A stretch of DNA of 64,000 nt from CALBPI01 sp038521865 (lineage in GTDB: Bacteria > Pseudomonadota > Gammaproteobacteria > Steroidobacterales > Woeseiaceae), in contig JBCBKO010000004.1 in the NCBI GenBank assembly GCA_038521865.1, positions 1-64,000 on the forward strand. Reading direction: 5' to 3'. How positions within the stretch are numbered: position 1 is the first letter of the stretch; each line of letters starts with the position of its first letter. The notes under the pieces are model-generated. The model was given only the letters and a program-made list of their open reading frames with translations, ran no database searches and was not told the DNA's origin. Positions 24,530-33,031 of the stretch are shown here, in pieces. The position numbers and the translations under genes are program-made.

Positions 24530-26440
24530 CTAGCCGTCGGGATAGACAACCGCGCTATTGAGTTTTACCGAAAGCGGGTGATAACCCGATTTGGCGCGCT
24601 CGAAAATCGTCTGCGCTTGCTCGATGTCATCGCGCGCCACGAGCGCTCGATACAGTGGACGGATAAACTTGTTTCTGCCGACGCGGACCAGAAACTCTTC
24701 GACGCGCGGCTCAGCAGGTTCATAACGGTTGCGGATCGTGATCATCAGCCAACTGAACAGCACCTCGTTGTTGTTGGAGGCGGTCAAGCCGAATGCCGTA
24801 TCAAGCTCCGACAATTGCGTTAGGGTGAGTGTCTCGGGCATACCGTCGAGGAAGTGTTTCCACTCGTGAAACGTCCACGCCGCGGTATCAATCTTTGCGG
24901 CTGGCAGCGCACCTGTAAGCCAATCGGCGCGCAGTCGATCGATGATCTCAAAGGCATCCGACGTTGGTTGCGGCGCGCCCTCTGGGATGCCCGGCTGGTA
25001 AATCCACTGTTCAAGCCGCTCTCGCGACAGCACCTCCGGGTGGTCCGCGATGAGCGTACTGTCGAGATAGGCAAGAAACGCCTCATCGTCGAGACTCTTG
25101 AATGCGAAATGATCGAAATAGTGGATCAGAAATGCATCGAAGGCTTCGCGCCCGATGCGCTGTTCGATTTCGTACAGCATCAATGACCCCTTCTCATAGG
25201 GAATATCCGAGAACACGGCATCGGGGTCCGTTCCGGTTACGTCGTACGACAAGGGCTGGTTCGCAACCGGCAGTGTCCGAAGACTCTCCGCCAGATCCGC
25301 ATAGCCGAGCGCCATTTCCATTTCGTAGCGACGATCCCCGTAGACTTTCTGCATGATGCGGTTGGTCAGGTAGGTCGTGAACCCTTCATTGAGCCAGAGG
25401 TCCTTCCAGCTCGCGTTGGTGACGAGATTGCCCGACCACGAATGCGCAAGTTCGTGCGCGATCAGCGCGACAAGACTGCGGTCTCCCGCGATGACAGTCG
25501 GTGTGATGAAAGACAGTCGGGGATTCTCCATGCCTCCAAACGGGAAGCTGGGTGGCAGGATCAAGAGGTCGTAGCGGTCCCACCGGTACGGGCCGTAGTC
25601 TGACTCGCCGATCTCCAGCATACGCTCGGTGTCCGCGAACTCGTTGGCAGCTGCATCGAGCAACTCAGCTTCGGCATAGACGCCCGTGCGCGGGCCCATG
25701 CTTTGAAACTCCAGATCGCCTGCAGCGATTGCGAGCAGGTATGACGGAATCGGCTGTGGCATTGTGAATTCATAGACGCCGTCTTCAGTTCGCTCGGGGT
25801 TGTTGTCGGCACCCATAAGTGCGCGCAGTTCCGATGGCACACGCAGTGTGGCCGAAACGGTCTGACGGACTGCCGGCGTGTCCTGTAGTGGCGCGAAGCT
25901 ACGAGCATGAATGGCTTGCGCCTGAGTGAACATGAACGGAAGTTTGCCACCCGCGGTCTGGCGTGGCTCAAGCCACTGCACGCCAGTCGCGGCCGGCGAG
26001 GTCTTGTAGCTGATGGCGATCGTCTGTGCGCCTGACGGGATATCGATCAGCAACGCCGAACCGAGAATCTCGTCTGCGTCCAGCACGCGAAATGCAACGG
26101 CGTCGCAGGCATCGTCTGCGGGTATGCGGATACTGGCGATATCGAGATCGCGGGTATCCAGTACCAATGGCAGATCGCTGTCTGCGGGTGTGGCTAACGT
26201 GAGTGTCGCGACACCCTCAAGCACCTTGCGATCAAAGTCGATATTCAGATCAAGATCCAGGTGCTCAACGGTGTGCACCTTGGGTAGCGAGTAGGAGTGG
26301 ACATCGGTCCGGGCGATTGCGGGCAACTCAAGGCTGACGGACGGCGTTGTCGGGTTCGGATCGTCAGCTGTTCTCTCACTGCAAGCCGTCAGCAACAACG
26401 TCAAAAGCAGGGTAAGTGTCTTGATCGGGTTTGTGTTCAC
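24530..26440 (-). CDS. M1-family aminopeptidase lipoprotein
   Basis: 636 residues. The lipobox LLLTAC places the lipid Cys at 20. The exopeptidase motif GGMEN is at 302-306 and the zinc site is His329-Glu330-x-x-x-His333 plus Glu352 in LWLNEGFTTYL. The C-terminal helical domain (WKHFLDGMPETLTLTQLSEL) resembles leukotriene-A4-hydrolase-type M1 enzymes. It removes N-terminal residues from peptides, probably anchored in the cell envelope. It belongs with the M14 and S9 peptidases later in the window. Confidence 0.92.
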   Translation of the reverse strand: MNTNPIKTLTLLLTLLLTACSERTADDPNPTTPSVSLELPAIARTDVHSYSLPKVHTVEHLDLDLNIDFDRKVLEGVATLTLATPADSDLPLVLDTRDLDIASIRIPADDACDAVAFRVLDADEILGSALLIDIPSGAQTIAISYKTSPAATGVQWLEPRQTAGGKLPFMFTQAQAIHARSFAPLQDTPAVRQTVSATLRVPSELRALMGADNNPERTEDGVYEFTMPQPIPSYLLAIAAGDLEFQSMGPRTGVYAEAELLDAAANEFADTERMLEIGESDYGPYRWDRYDLLILPPSFPFGGMENPRLSFITPTVIAGDRSLVALIAHELAHSWSGNLVTNASWKDLWLNEGFTTYLTNRIMQKVYGDRRYEMEMALGYADLAESLRTLPVANQPLSYDVTGTDPDAVFSDIPYEKGSLMLYEIEQRIGREAFDAFLIHYFDHFAFKSLDDEAFLAYLDSTLIADHPEVLSRERLEQWIYQPGIPEGAPQPTSDAFEIIDRLRADWLTGALPAAKIDTAAWTFHEWKHFLDGMPETLTLTQLSELDTAFGLTASNNNEVLFSWLMITIRNRYEPAEPRVEEFLVRVGRNKFIRPLYRALVARDDIEQAQTIFERAKSGYHPLSVKLNSAVVYPDG

Positions 26441-26514
26441 GTTTCGCTCCGCGCCATAGACCGGGAGCGTGATGATGCCTGTCTTCAGCAGCCGTCACCA
26501 ATAGCTCAGCGCAA

Positions 26515-26685
26515 TTACTCCTCCTGATCGCGGGGCGGCGTCTTCAACCGCCCCGACTGTTTCAGGGCTTGACGAACGATGAACTCCAGTTGCCCGTTGA
26601 CACTGCGTAGTTCATCGTCCGCCCAGCGCTTTAGCGCTTCCATGACCTTAGGGTCGGCTCGAAAGAGAAAGGAGGTGCGTGCCAT
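26515..26685 (-). CDS. Arc-type ribbon-helix-helix protein (56 residues)
   Basis: A small frame beginning MARTSFLFRADPKVMEALKR and ending PPRDQEE. The N-terminal strand TSFLFRAD, the helix PKVMEALKRWADDELRS and the second helix NGQLEFIVRQALKQSG fit the Arc/MetJ ribbon-helix-helix fold, with NGQLEFIV as the typical dimer-helix turn. The ATG lies 6 bases after the SPFH stop, so it is co-transcribed. Similar small RHH genes accompany SPFH genes in Xanthomonadales. It probably binds the 30-bp palindrome upstream of the operon. It is too short for many ORF filters. Confidence 0.82.
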   Translation of the reverse strand: MARTSFLFRADPKVMEALKRWADDELRSVNGQLEFIVRQALKQSGRLKTPPRDQEE

Positions 26686-26691
26686 GGGCCG

Positions 26692-27615
26692 TTAGTTGTA
26701 AAGCGAACCCGTATTCACGACCGGTTGTGTATGTCGATCACTACAGAGCACGACCAGCAGGTTCGACACCATCGCAGCCTTGCGTTCCTCATCGAGGTCA
26801 ATAATGCCATCCGTCTTCAGTTGATCGAGCGCCATTTCGACCATGCCGACAGCACCCTCTACAATTTTGGTCCGTGCAGCGACAACCGCTTGTGCTTGCT
26901 GGCGTTGCAGCATCGCGGCGGCGATCTCAGGTGCGTAGGCCAAATGGCTAATACGCGCCTCGATCACGTCCACACCGGCGGTGCCCAGTCGATCCTGGAT
27001 ATCCTTGCGCAACTCATCGCCGACGCGATCGGTGTTGCCTCTCAGTGATTCATCGTCGGTCTCGCCATCATAAGCGTAGCGGCTAGCGAGGTTCCGCAGC
27101 GCTGCTTCACTCTGCACCGCGACGTAGTCTTCGAAATCATCGACTTCGAACAGCGCCTCGGCAGTGTCGACGACTTTCCAGACAACGACGGCCGAGATTT
27201 CGATCGGGTTACCGTCGCGATCGTTCACTTTGGAGGGCTTTCCGCTGGAGCGCGACTTTTGTTGGACCACAGCACCGCTGGAGTTTTTCTTTTCCGGGAG
27301 CATGGTGGAGCCGGTTTCGAAGTTGCGAACGCGGCACGAGATCTTCTTCTTCGAGTAGAACGGGTTGACCCAGTAGAATCCGGACTCGGTCACGGAGCCT
27401 TTATATGCACCGAATAGCAACAGCACGCGGGCATCGTTGGGTGCGATCGCCATGAACCCGGCTACCATGATCGTTGCCACCAAAATCAGGGGGATGCCGA
27501 CTAATGGAAGACCGCGAGTCAGCGTGAACACGCCGAAGGCGATCCCGCCCAGCATCAGAATCAGTGGCAGCCAGCCCGACATGGCTTTGTATTTCTTTTC
27601 GTGGACATTACTCAT
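26692..27615 (-). CDS. SPFH/Band-7 membrane protein
   Basis: 307 residues. Two close N-terminal membrane helices (about 13-55) precede the SPFH domain with RVLLLFGAYKGSVTESGFYWVNPF, DRDGNPIEISAVVVWKVVD and a long coiled coil (QRQQAQAVVAARTKIVEGA). SPFH proteins form ring-shaped scaffolds that organise membrane domains and proteases. The Lys/Ser-rich loop (KSRSSGKPSKVND) is an inserted segment. The first gene of the SPFH-RHH operon, it lies 18 bases downstream of a large palindrome. Confidence 0.88.
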   Translation of the reverse strand: MSNVHEKKYKAMSGWLPLILMLGGIAFGVFTLTRGLPLVGIPLILVATIMVAGFMAIAPNDARVLLLFGAYKGSVTESGFYWVNPFYSKKKISCRVRNFETGSTMLPEKKNSSGAVVQQKSRSSGKPSKVNDRDGNPIEISAVVVWKVVDTAEALFEVDDFEDYVAVQSEAALRNLASRYAYDGETDDESLRGNTDRVGDELRKDIQDRLGTAGVDVIEARISHLAYAPEIAAAMLQRQQAQAVVAARTKIVEGAVGMVEMALDQLKTDGIIDLDEERKAAMVSNLLVVLCSDRHTQPVVNTGSLYN

Positions 27616-27633
27616 TTTTTGCCTCCGCTGAAT

Positions 27634-27663
27634 TGATATTAAAGTGATATCACTTTTATATCA
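27634..27663. promoter_or_regulatory. 30-bp near-perfect palindromic operator upstream of SPFH-RHH operon
   Basis: TGATAT-T-AAAGTGATATCACTTT-T-ATATCA reads the same on both strands except for one T/T pair (27640/27657). The inner 16 bp are perfect. TGATAT half-sites repeat with an 11-base period, about one helical turn, as expected for tandem RHH dimers. It lies 19-48 bases before the SPFH ATG, over the likely promoter. Confidence 0.72.
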
Positions 27664-27844
27664 TGTTGGCAAATCTGTTCAGGCTGCGAATCCGCGTGCT
27701 CAAGCGAGTCTCGAGGCGCTAACACGGTGGTACGTCACAGTTTTTTAGAGTTACCGCAGACGTGATCCGGGGAATTTGCTATCAAGCGGTTGTCAGCAGG
27801 GATTGCTGTTGACATAACGCTTGGGCAATTGGATGAGCATTACT

Positions 27845-28417
27845 ATGACGATTACTGATTCGCTGCAGCGCAAAGCGCTGCTCGCCGGCGCTACGCTGGC
27901 GCTGGCTGCCGGAACCGCAACTGCGGACTCGGGCTTCTACATCGGCGGCAGTGCTGGTGGCGCGACAATCGAAGCTGATTTCGATGGCGTGACCATTCCC
28001 GGTCTGCCGTCGTCAATCGACGAGGACGACACGGCGTTCAAGGTTTTCGCCGGTTATGACTTCGATTTGCCGGTCGTGAAGCTCGCCGTCGAAGCTGGCT
28101 ACGTTGATTTCGGGGCCCCCGATATTGATATTCTCGGCGATCCGCTAACTGTCGAGACCACGGCACTAAATGTCTGGGGCATCCTTGGCGTTGACGCTGG
28201 CTTGGTCGATCTCTACGGCAAAGTTGGCTATGCCTCATGGGAAGCAGACGTGTCTCTTCAGGGTGTTAGCGATTCCGAAGACGGCAACGATCTTGCCTAT
28301 GGCGTGGGCGCAGCCTTTGGCATCGGTCCTGTACAGATTCGCGGCGAATACGAGCTTTATGAGTTTGAGGACGTCGACGTCAGCATGCTGTCGCTTGGGG
28401 TGAGCTACAAGTTCTAG
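27845..28417 (+). CDS. Small outer-membrane beta-barrel protein
   Basis: About 190 residues. ATG 27845 has a weak GGATGAG site; ATG 27833 and TTG 27821 are alternatives. The signal peptide ends GTATADSG. The mature part starts FYIGGSAGGATIEADF and has alternating strands ending in LSLGVSYKF, the aromatic C-terminal BAM signal. The acidic region PSSIDEDDTAFKV lies in a loop. It resembles OmpA-transmembrane-like/OmpW-type eight-stranded barrels. No ligand is inferred. Confidence 0.8.
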   Translation: MTITDSLQRKALLAGATLALAAGTATADSGFYIGGSAGGATIEADFDGVTIPGLPSSIDEDDTAFKVFAGYDFDLPVVKLAVEAGYVDFGAPDIDILGDPLTVETTALNVWGILGVDAGLVDLYGKVGYASWEADVSLQGVSDSEDGNDLAYGVGAAFGIGPVQIRGEYELYEFEDVDVSMLSLGVSYKF

Positions 28418-28427
28418 GAACTGCCGT

Positions 28428-28458
28428 TGCGCATCCCTGCTGAGTTCAGGGATGCGCA
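28428..28458. repeat. 12-bp inverted repeat after barrel gene
   Basis: TGCGCATCCCTG-7-CAGGGATGCGCA forms a strong hairpin 11 bases after the barrel stop. No T-run follows, so it may be a factor-dependent terminator or a 3' stabiliser of the barrel mRNA. Confidence 0.65.
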
Positions 28459-28485
28459 GCAACCCCCGACACTGCCGGAGCCACC

Positions 28486-29739
28486 GTGCTCTCTTTCATT
28501 GCGACCAACTTCCGCTGGATTGCCGGCGGCTTTCTGCTGACCTATTGCTCCACATTTGGTCAGACGTACTTTATTTCCGCTTCCATCGGCGACTGGCAGA
28601 CGCTGTTCAATCTTTCACATGGTGAGATCGGGCGTCTATATATGCTCGCGACGCTGGGCAGTGCGGCAACACTACCGTTTCTTGGCAAATTGGCAGATAC
28701 GGTAAGCGCGCACCGGCTCGTGCTATTGTGTATGCCTATGTTGGCGCTGGCCGCTCTGCTCGCGGGCACGGCGACTTCTGCGGCGGCATTACTCTTTGCG
28801 ATCTATCTGCTGCGTCTGTTCGGACAAGGCATGATGACGCATATTGCACTGACCATGACCGGGCGATGGTTTGTGGCGGGGCGAGGACGCGCCGTGTCGC
28901 TCGTGGTGCTCGGACACCAGGGCGGCGAGGCGACCTTACTGCTTGCGTTTGTCACGCTGACAGAGCAGCACGGCCTCACCGCGGGTTGGTATAGCGCTAT
29001 CGCGGCGTTGCTCGTCGCGGGTCTGCCGATTACCTACCTTTGCTACCGTAAGCCACGCGAGCCCAAGAGTGCTGACGCCGAAGTGGTGGCACTACACACT
29101 GCGCGTCGGCAATGGACCCGTGCTGAGGTTATTCGTGATCCAGCATTCTACGGTGTGTTGGCGGGGGTGCTCGCACCGGCATTTATTGGCACAACGATTT
29201 TCTATCATCAGGATTACCTGACCGCGCTGAATCAGTGGCCTGTGGACTGGTTTGCTCGATGTCTCGTGGTTTTGGCGATCACGACGGTGATCTGTGCGCT
29301 GATTTTTGGCGGGGTTATCGACCGGCTCGGTGCGGTTCGGATTCTGCCGTTCTTCCTGATACCGCTGACCCTGGCGTGCTTTGCTATGGCGGCGACCAGT
29401 ACGCCGGAGAGTCTGATCGTAGTGATGGTGTTGGTGGGCATCAGCTACGGCATCTCGTCGACGCTGTTCGGTGCACTGTGGCCCGAGGTCTATGGCACGG
29501 AGCACCTCGGCGCCATTCGCTCGCTGATTATGGCTGCGATGGTGTTCTCAACCGCAGCGGGACCTGGAGTTACCGGCACCTTCATTGATCTTGGTGTGCC
29601 GCTACCTGTGCAGATGTACGGCATGGCCGCCTACTGTGTCTTGGTCAGTGCGGTGTTGGCACTTGCCGCCGCTCAGTTAAACGCGCGCAGCACACTAGGC
29701 GAGCAGGGTGCATCCGGTCAAGGTGAAATCTGCGAGTAG
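28486..29739 (+). CDS. Major facilitator superfamily transporter
   Basis: 417 residues, GTG start, about 12 hydrophobic segments. The MFS loop motif appears as GKLADTVSAHR between helices 2 and 3 and as GGVIDRLGAVR in the second half. GLTAGWYSAIAALLVAGLP and ALWPEVYGTEHLGAIRS match the monocarboxylate/OFA-type branch. The substrate cannot be read from sequence. The final 22 bases overlap the convergent serine hydrolase gene. Confidence 0.86.
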   Translation: MLSFIATNFRWIAGGFLLTYCSTFGQTYFISASIGDWQTLFNLSHGEIGRLYMLATLGSAATLPFLGKLADTVSAHRLVLLCMPMLALAALLAGTATSAAALLFAIYLLRLFGQGMMTHIALTMTGRWFVAGRGRAVSLVVLGHQGGEATLLLAFVTLTEQHGLTAGWYSAIAALLVAGLPITYLCYRKPREPKSADAEVVALHTARRQWTRAEVIRDPAFYGVLAGVLAPAFIGTTIFYHQDYLTALNQWPVDWFARCLVVLAITTVICALIFGGVIDRLGAVRILPFFLIPLTLACFAMAATSTPESLIVVMVLVGISYGISSTLFGALWPEVYGTEHLGAIRSLIMAAMVFSTAAGPGVTGTFIDLGVPLPVQMYGMAAYCVLVSAVLALAAAQLNARSTLGEQGASGQGEICE

Positions 29740-30989
29740 ACCTCGTTCCGAATCGCCTGGTCTCGGTTGCGTTCGGTATCTGGCGATGCGTGCATTTGCG
29801 ACATGATGACGGCAACAAACTCGTTCGTAGGGTCGACCCAGAAGTGGGTGCTTTCATAACCGCCGCCCATCCATAAACCCGCTTGCCCATCCGGCGCTGA
29901 GCCGTTCGTTACCCAGATATTGTAGCCATTGTGGCCGGCTGGTGAATCGAGCCGTGTATGCGGTGCCGTCATTTCATTGATGGACGCTTCCTCAAGAAAT
30001 CGTCGTCCGCGGAGGATGCCGCCGCTACCGAGCATGCGCAGAAAGTCTGCATATCCGTCTGCGGTTGCAAGCATGCCTTCGCCGCCCAGCCGCAGCTCGT
30101 TCCTCCGGTCAAAGCGCGGCAGGCTGCCACCAAAAATATCGAGCTCTTCTGGTTGTGCGATGCGGATGCTGCCATCGGTACCGGTGAAGTAGGGCAGTAG
30201 CGACGCCTGATCCGGCAGGGTGTATTGCAATCCACGAATGCGTAGTGGCTTTGTGATTCGCTCCGCAACAAGTGTCTCTAGCGAGTCACCCGTCGCGCTC
30301 TCTAAAACCAGGCCGAGTAGCGTTGTGTTCAGACCGTAATAATAGGCGGCGCCGGGCTGTTGGATCAGCGGCAACTCGACCAGCCGTTCAAGAAACTCTT
30401 CGCTGTCTGCGGCGCCTGGTAGATCCTGTGCGGCCATGAGGCTGTCCAGGCACTCGATACCCGTGACGGCGTAATAAAAGCCTGCCGTGTGATTGAGCAG
30501 ATTGCGAATCGTAATCGGAGTCTCGGCTGGTTCGCTTTCCAGTGGGCAGCCTGCTTCCCCAGCCGTGAGCGTCGAAAGCCGAACGCCATCCGGGCCTCTT
30601 GCAACCGCTAGCGAGGCTAGCTCCGGCAAGTAATCGGCGACCGGATCATCGAGCGATATTTCCCCTGATTCGACGAGATCCATTGCGAGGCTAATTGTGA
30701 CGACTTTACTCATCGACCAAATGCGCATCCATGTCTGCCCATCGATGTCTGCATCGGGGAGCAGCTCGCGATTTACGCTGCCATGCTCGTAAAGGACACG
30801 GCCCTCAAAACTCTCGAGGCGCACATATACGAACGGATAATCACCGCGCTCGACAAACGTGTCTATGACATCGTTCAGTGAGAACGGATCATCGATCGAA
30901 ACATCGGCGCGTGCGCTGCCGGCGGCCGCCATGATCAGGCCAATAACTGCGCTTAACAACGCACCGCTCCAACGGTATTTGGTCGTCAC
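29718..30989 (-). CDS. Serine hydrolase, beta-lactamase-like family
   Basis: 423 residues from GTG 30989, which follows GAGAGGA and opens a signal peptide (TTKYRWSGALLSAVIGLIMA, end SARAD). The catalytic motif SMSK (RIWSMSKVV) and the Tyr-x-Asn motif (YYYGLNTT) are present; the third motif is probably GGGYEST-H. It resembles class C beta-lactamase-fold esterases. It is the second such enzyme in the window. A CRP-like box stands 98 bases upstream. Confidence 0.86.
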   Translation of the reverse strand: MTTKYRWSGALLSAVIGLIMAAAGSARADVSIDDPFSLNDVIDTFVERGDYPFVYVRLESFEGRVLYEHGSVNRELLPDADIDGQTWMRIWSMSKVVTISLAMDLVESGEISLDDPVADYLPELASLAVARGPDGVRLSTLTAGEAGCPLESEPAETPITIRNLLNHTAGFYYAVTGIECLDSLMAAQDLPGAADSEEFLERLVELPLIQQPGAAYYYGLNTTLLGLVLESATGDSLETLVAERITKPLRIRGLQYTLPDQASLLPYFTGTDGSIRIAQPEELDIFGGSLPRFDRRNELRLGGEGMLATADGYADFLRMLGSGGILRGRRFLEEASINEMTAPHTRLDSPAGHNGYNIWVTNGSAPDGQAGLWMGGGYESTHFWVDPTNEFVAVIMSQMHASPDTERNRDQAIRNEVYSQISP

Positions 30990-31086
30990 TTTGCAGGTCC
31001 TCTCCCCAGAGTCCTGACCCGATGCTAGCAAAATCTCGGGCAAAGGCTGCCGGGACTCAGATTTGTAGAATTTTACGATCACATTA

Positions 31087-31102
31087 TGTGACCCAATTCA
31101 CA
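31087..31102. promoter_or_regulatory. CRP/Clp-type binding site
   Basis: TGTGA-CCCAAT-TCACA is the full symmetric core of the CRP consensus, flanked by AT-rich bases. It lies between the divergent serine hydrolase (start 30989) and haem peroxidase (start 31227). An 11-bp palindrome CACATTATGTG overlaps its left half. It could control either gene, or both. Confidence 0.6.
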
Positions 31103-31226
31103 CTTGACCGCGGACTTTTCCGAGCGACGTCTGTCGAGGGCTCGACTAGAATACAGCGCATAAAAAAAGGAAATGCCACAAGCGGTCGGGACGCCGCGGG
31201 TATTTCGAATATGCTCGGGGACTTGA

Positions 31227-32918
31227 ATGGAAACCAGAACGATTGCGTCGAGCCTATGCCTTGGGCTTGCACTTGTCGCGTGTGATAACACGGCAGACCA
31301 AACCACTATTGATGAAACCGACACCGCCAGTGTGTCGCCGGTCTTCGGTATCCAGCGGAGTGACGATCGCGCACCCGACACGTTCACCGATACGGTGCAA
31401 TTTCGGACTTTGGACGGTACGGGCAACAACCGTTTGCTGGTCGATATGAATAAATCGCATAGCCAACTTGGCCGCATGGTGGCTTCCGACTATGGCGACC
31501 TCATGGCGACTCCCGCTGGGGCGCACAGGCCAAGTGCTCGCATGGTGAGCAATGCAATTTCCGCGCAGCAGGGTGTTCACCCGAATGGCCGACGCGCAAG
31601 CGACTTCCTGTGGCAATGGGGTCAGTTCCTCGATCATGATCTCGATCTGACGGACGGTGTGTCGCCTGCGGAAGCGGCCGATATCGATGTGCCTATGGGT
31701 GATCCCTGGTTTGATCCAGGGCATAGCGGCATCGTCACCATCCCACTCAACCGTTCCATCTTCGATACGGCCACGGGCGATCACGCGCTGAACCCCCGTC
31801 AACAGATCAATGAGATTACCGGTTGGATCGATGCATCTAACGTCTACGGCTCTGATCTCTCGCGCGCCAGGGCGCTCAGAACGATGGACGGCACCGGCAT
31901 GCTAAAAACCTCGGCGGGCGGCTATCTGCCGTACAACACTTCCGGGATCGCCAACGCGGGTGGGTCTGGTGCCGAATTATTCGTCGCCGGTGATGTGCGC
32001 GCGAACGAGCAGGTTGGGTTGGCGGTCATGCACACCCTGTTTGTCCGTGAACACAACCGCCTGGCGCTCGAGATCGCGCAGGCAGAGCCATATCTGGACG
32101 GTGAGACGATCTATCAGAAAGCGCGGCGAATCGTGGGCGCCCAGATGCAGGTCATTACCTACAATGAGTTCCTGCCTATCCTGCTTGGGCCAGACGCGAT
32201 CAGTCCGTACACCGGATATGACGAGACGATCGACGCCAGCGTGGTTAACGTGTTTTCCTCCGCCGCCTATCGCCTTGGTCACAGCATGTTGAGCAGTCAC
32301 ATTCGTCGCATCGATGCGGATGGCAACGAGATCGCCGAGGGTCACCTCGCATTGCGTGACGCTTTCTTCCAGCCAGATCGTGTGAAGAACGAGGGCGGCA
32401 TTGAGCCCGTCTTGCGCGGTCTTGCGAGCCAGATTTGCGAGTCGATTGATGCCCAGGTTGTGGATGATGTTCGAAATGCGCTGTTCGGTGAGCCCGGCGC
32501 GGGTGGATTCGATCTGGCGTCACTGAACATTCAGCGAGGCAGAGATCATGGGTTACCCAGCTACAACGAAACCCGCCGTCAGCTCGGAATGACCATGCGC
32601 ACCAGTTTCGCCGAGGTGACGCCCGATCCTGCGTTGCAGGCGTCGCTGGCATCGGTTTATACGTCCGTCGACGATATTGACCTTTGGGTGGGCGGGCTGT
32701 CCGAGCCGAGAGTGGGTGCATCAGCGCTCGGCGAGCTGTTCCACCATATCGTCAAGGATCAGTTCGAGCGGTTACGTGATGGCGACCGCTTCTGGTATGA
32801 AAGGACCTTCAGCGGTGATGAGCTTGAAATGATTCGCAATACGACGCTTGCGGATATCATTCGGCGCAATACGCTGATTCAGGACGAGATTTCGGATGCT
32901 GTGTTCGTTGTGCCCTGA
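31227..32918 (+). CDS. Animal-type haem peroxidase, lipoprotein
   Basis: 563 residues. Lipobox LVAC puts the lipid Cys at 19, followed by Asp20; Asp at +2 is the classic Lol-avoidance signal, so inner-membrane retention is predicted. The peroxidase core is intact: distal GQFLDHD with His137, the calcium loop IDASNVYGSD (201-210), the REHNR arginine/glutamate motif (274-278), and proximal His352 in RLGHSM. NIQRGRDHGLPSYN is also diagnostic. It is related to bacterial peroxicins/peroxidasins and oxidises halides or phenols with H2O2. It is the first gene of the long plus-strand run. Confidence 0.93.
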   Translation: METRTIASSLCLGLALVACDNTADQTTIDETDTASVSPVFGIQRSDDRAPDTFTDTVQFRTLDGTGNNRLLVDMNKSHSQLGRMVASDYGDLMATPAGAHRPSARMVSNAISAQQGVHPNGRRASDFLWQWGQFLDHDLDLTDGVSPAEAADIDVPMGDPWFDPGHSGIVTIPLNRSIFDTATGDHALNPRQQINEITGWIDASNVYGSDLSRARALRTMDGTGMLKTSAGGYLPYNTSGIANAGGSGAELFVAGDVRANEQVGLAVMHTLFVREHNRLALEIAQAEPYLDGETIYQKARRIVGAQMQVITYNEFLPILLGPDAISPYTGYDETIDASVVNVFSSAAYRLGHSMLSSHIRRIDADGNEIAEGHLALRDAFFQPDRVKNEGGIEPVLRGLASQICESIDAQVVDDVRNALFGEPGAGGFDLASLNIQRGRDHGLPSYNETRRQLGMTMRTSFAEVTPDPALQASLASVYTSVDDIDLWVGGLSEPRVGASALGELFHHIVKDQFERLRDGDRFWYERTFSGDELEMIRNTTLADIIRRNTLIQDEISDAVFVVP

Positions 32919-32983
32919 TCCACAAATCAAAAAATTCGACATGCATTTCGACACGTTATTGAGTAGCCTAGACACTTGCTGAA

Positions 32984-33013
32984 CGCGGTGGGCTCTGCGC
33001 ACCGCGCTTTTTT
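32984..33013 (+). terminator. Terminator or attenuator between peroxidase and ABC exporter
   Basis: CGCGGTG-9-CACCGCG followed by C and six T. It ends only 18 bases before the exporter ATG, so the exporter is either read through from upstream or its promoter overlaps this hairpin. Confidence 0.75.
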
Positions 33014-33031
33014 GTTGCGGGCGCTTGAAGC

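Noticed and set aside
28428..28458. Intrinsic terminator after the barrel gene
   Set aside because: The stem is strong but the following bases are GCAACCCCCG, so it is listed as an inverted repeat only.
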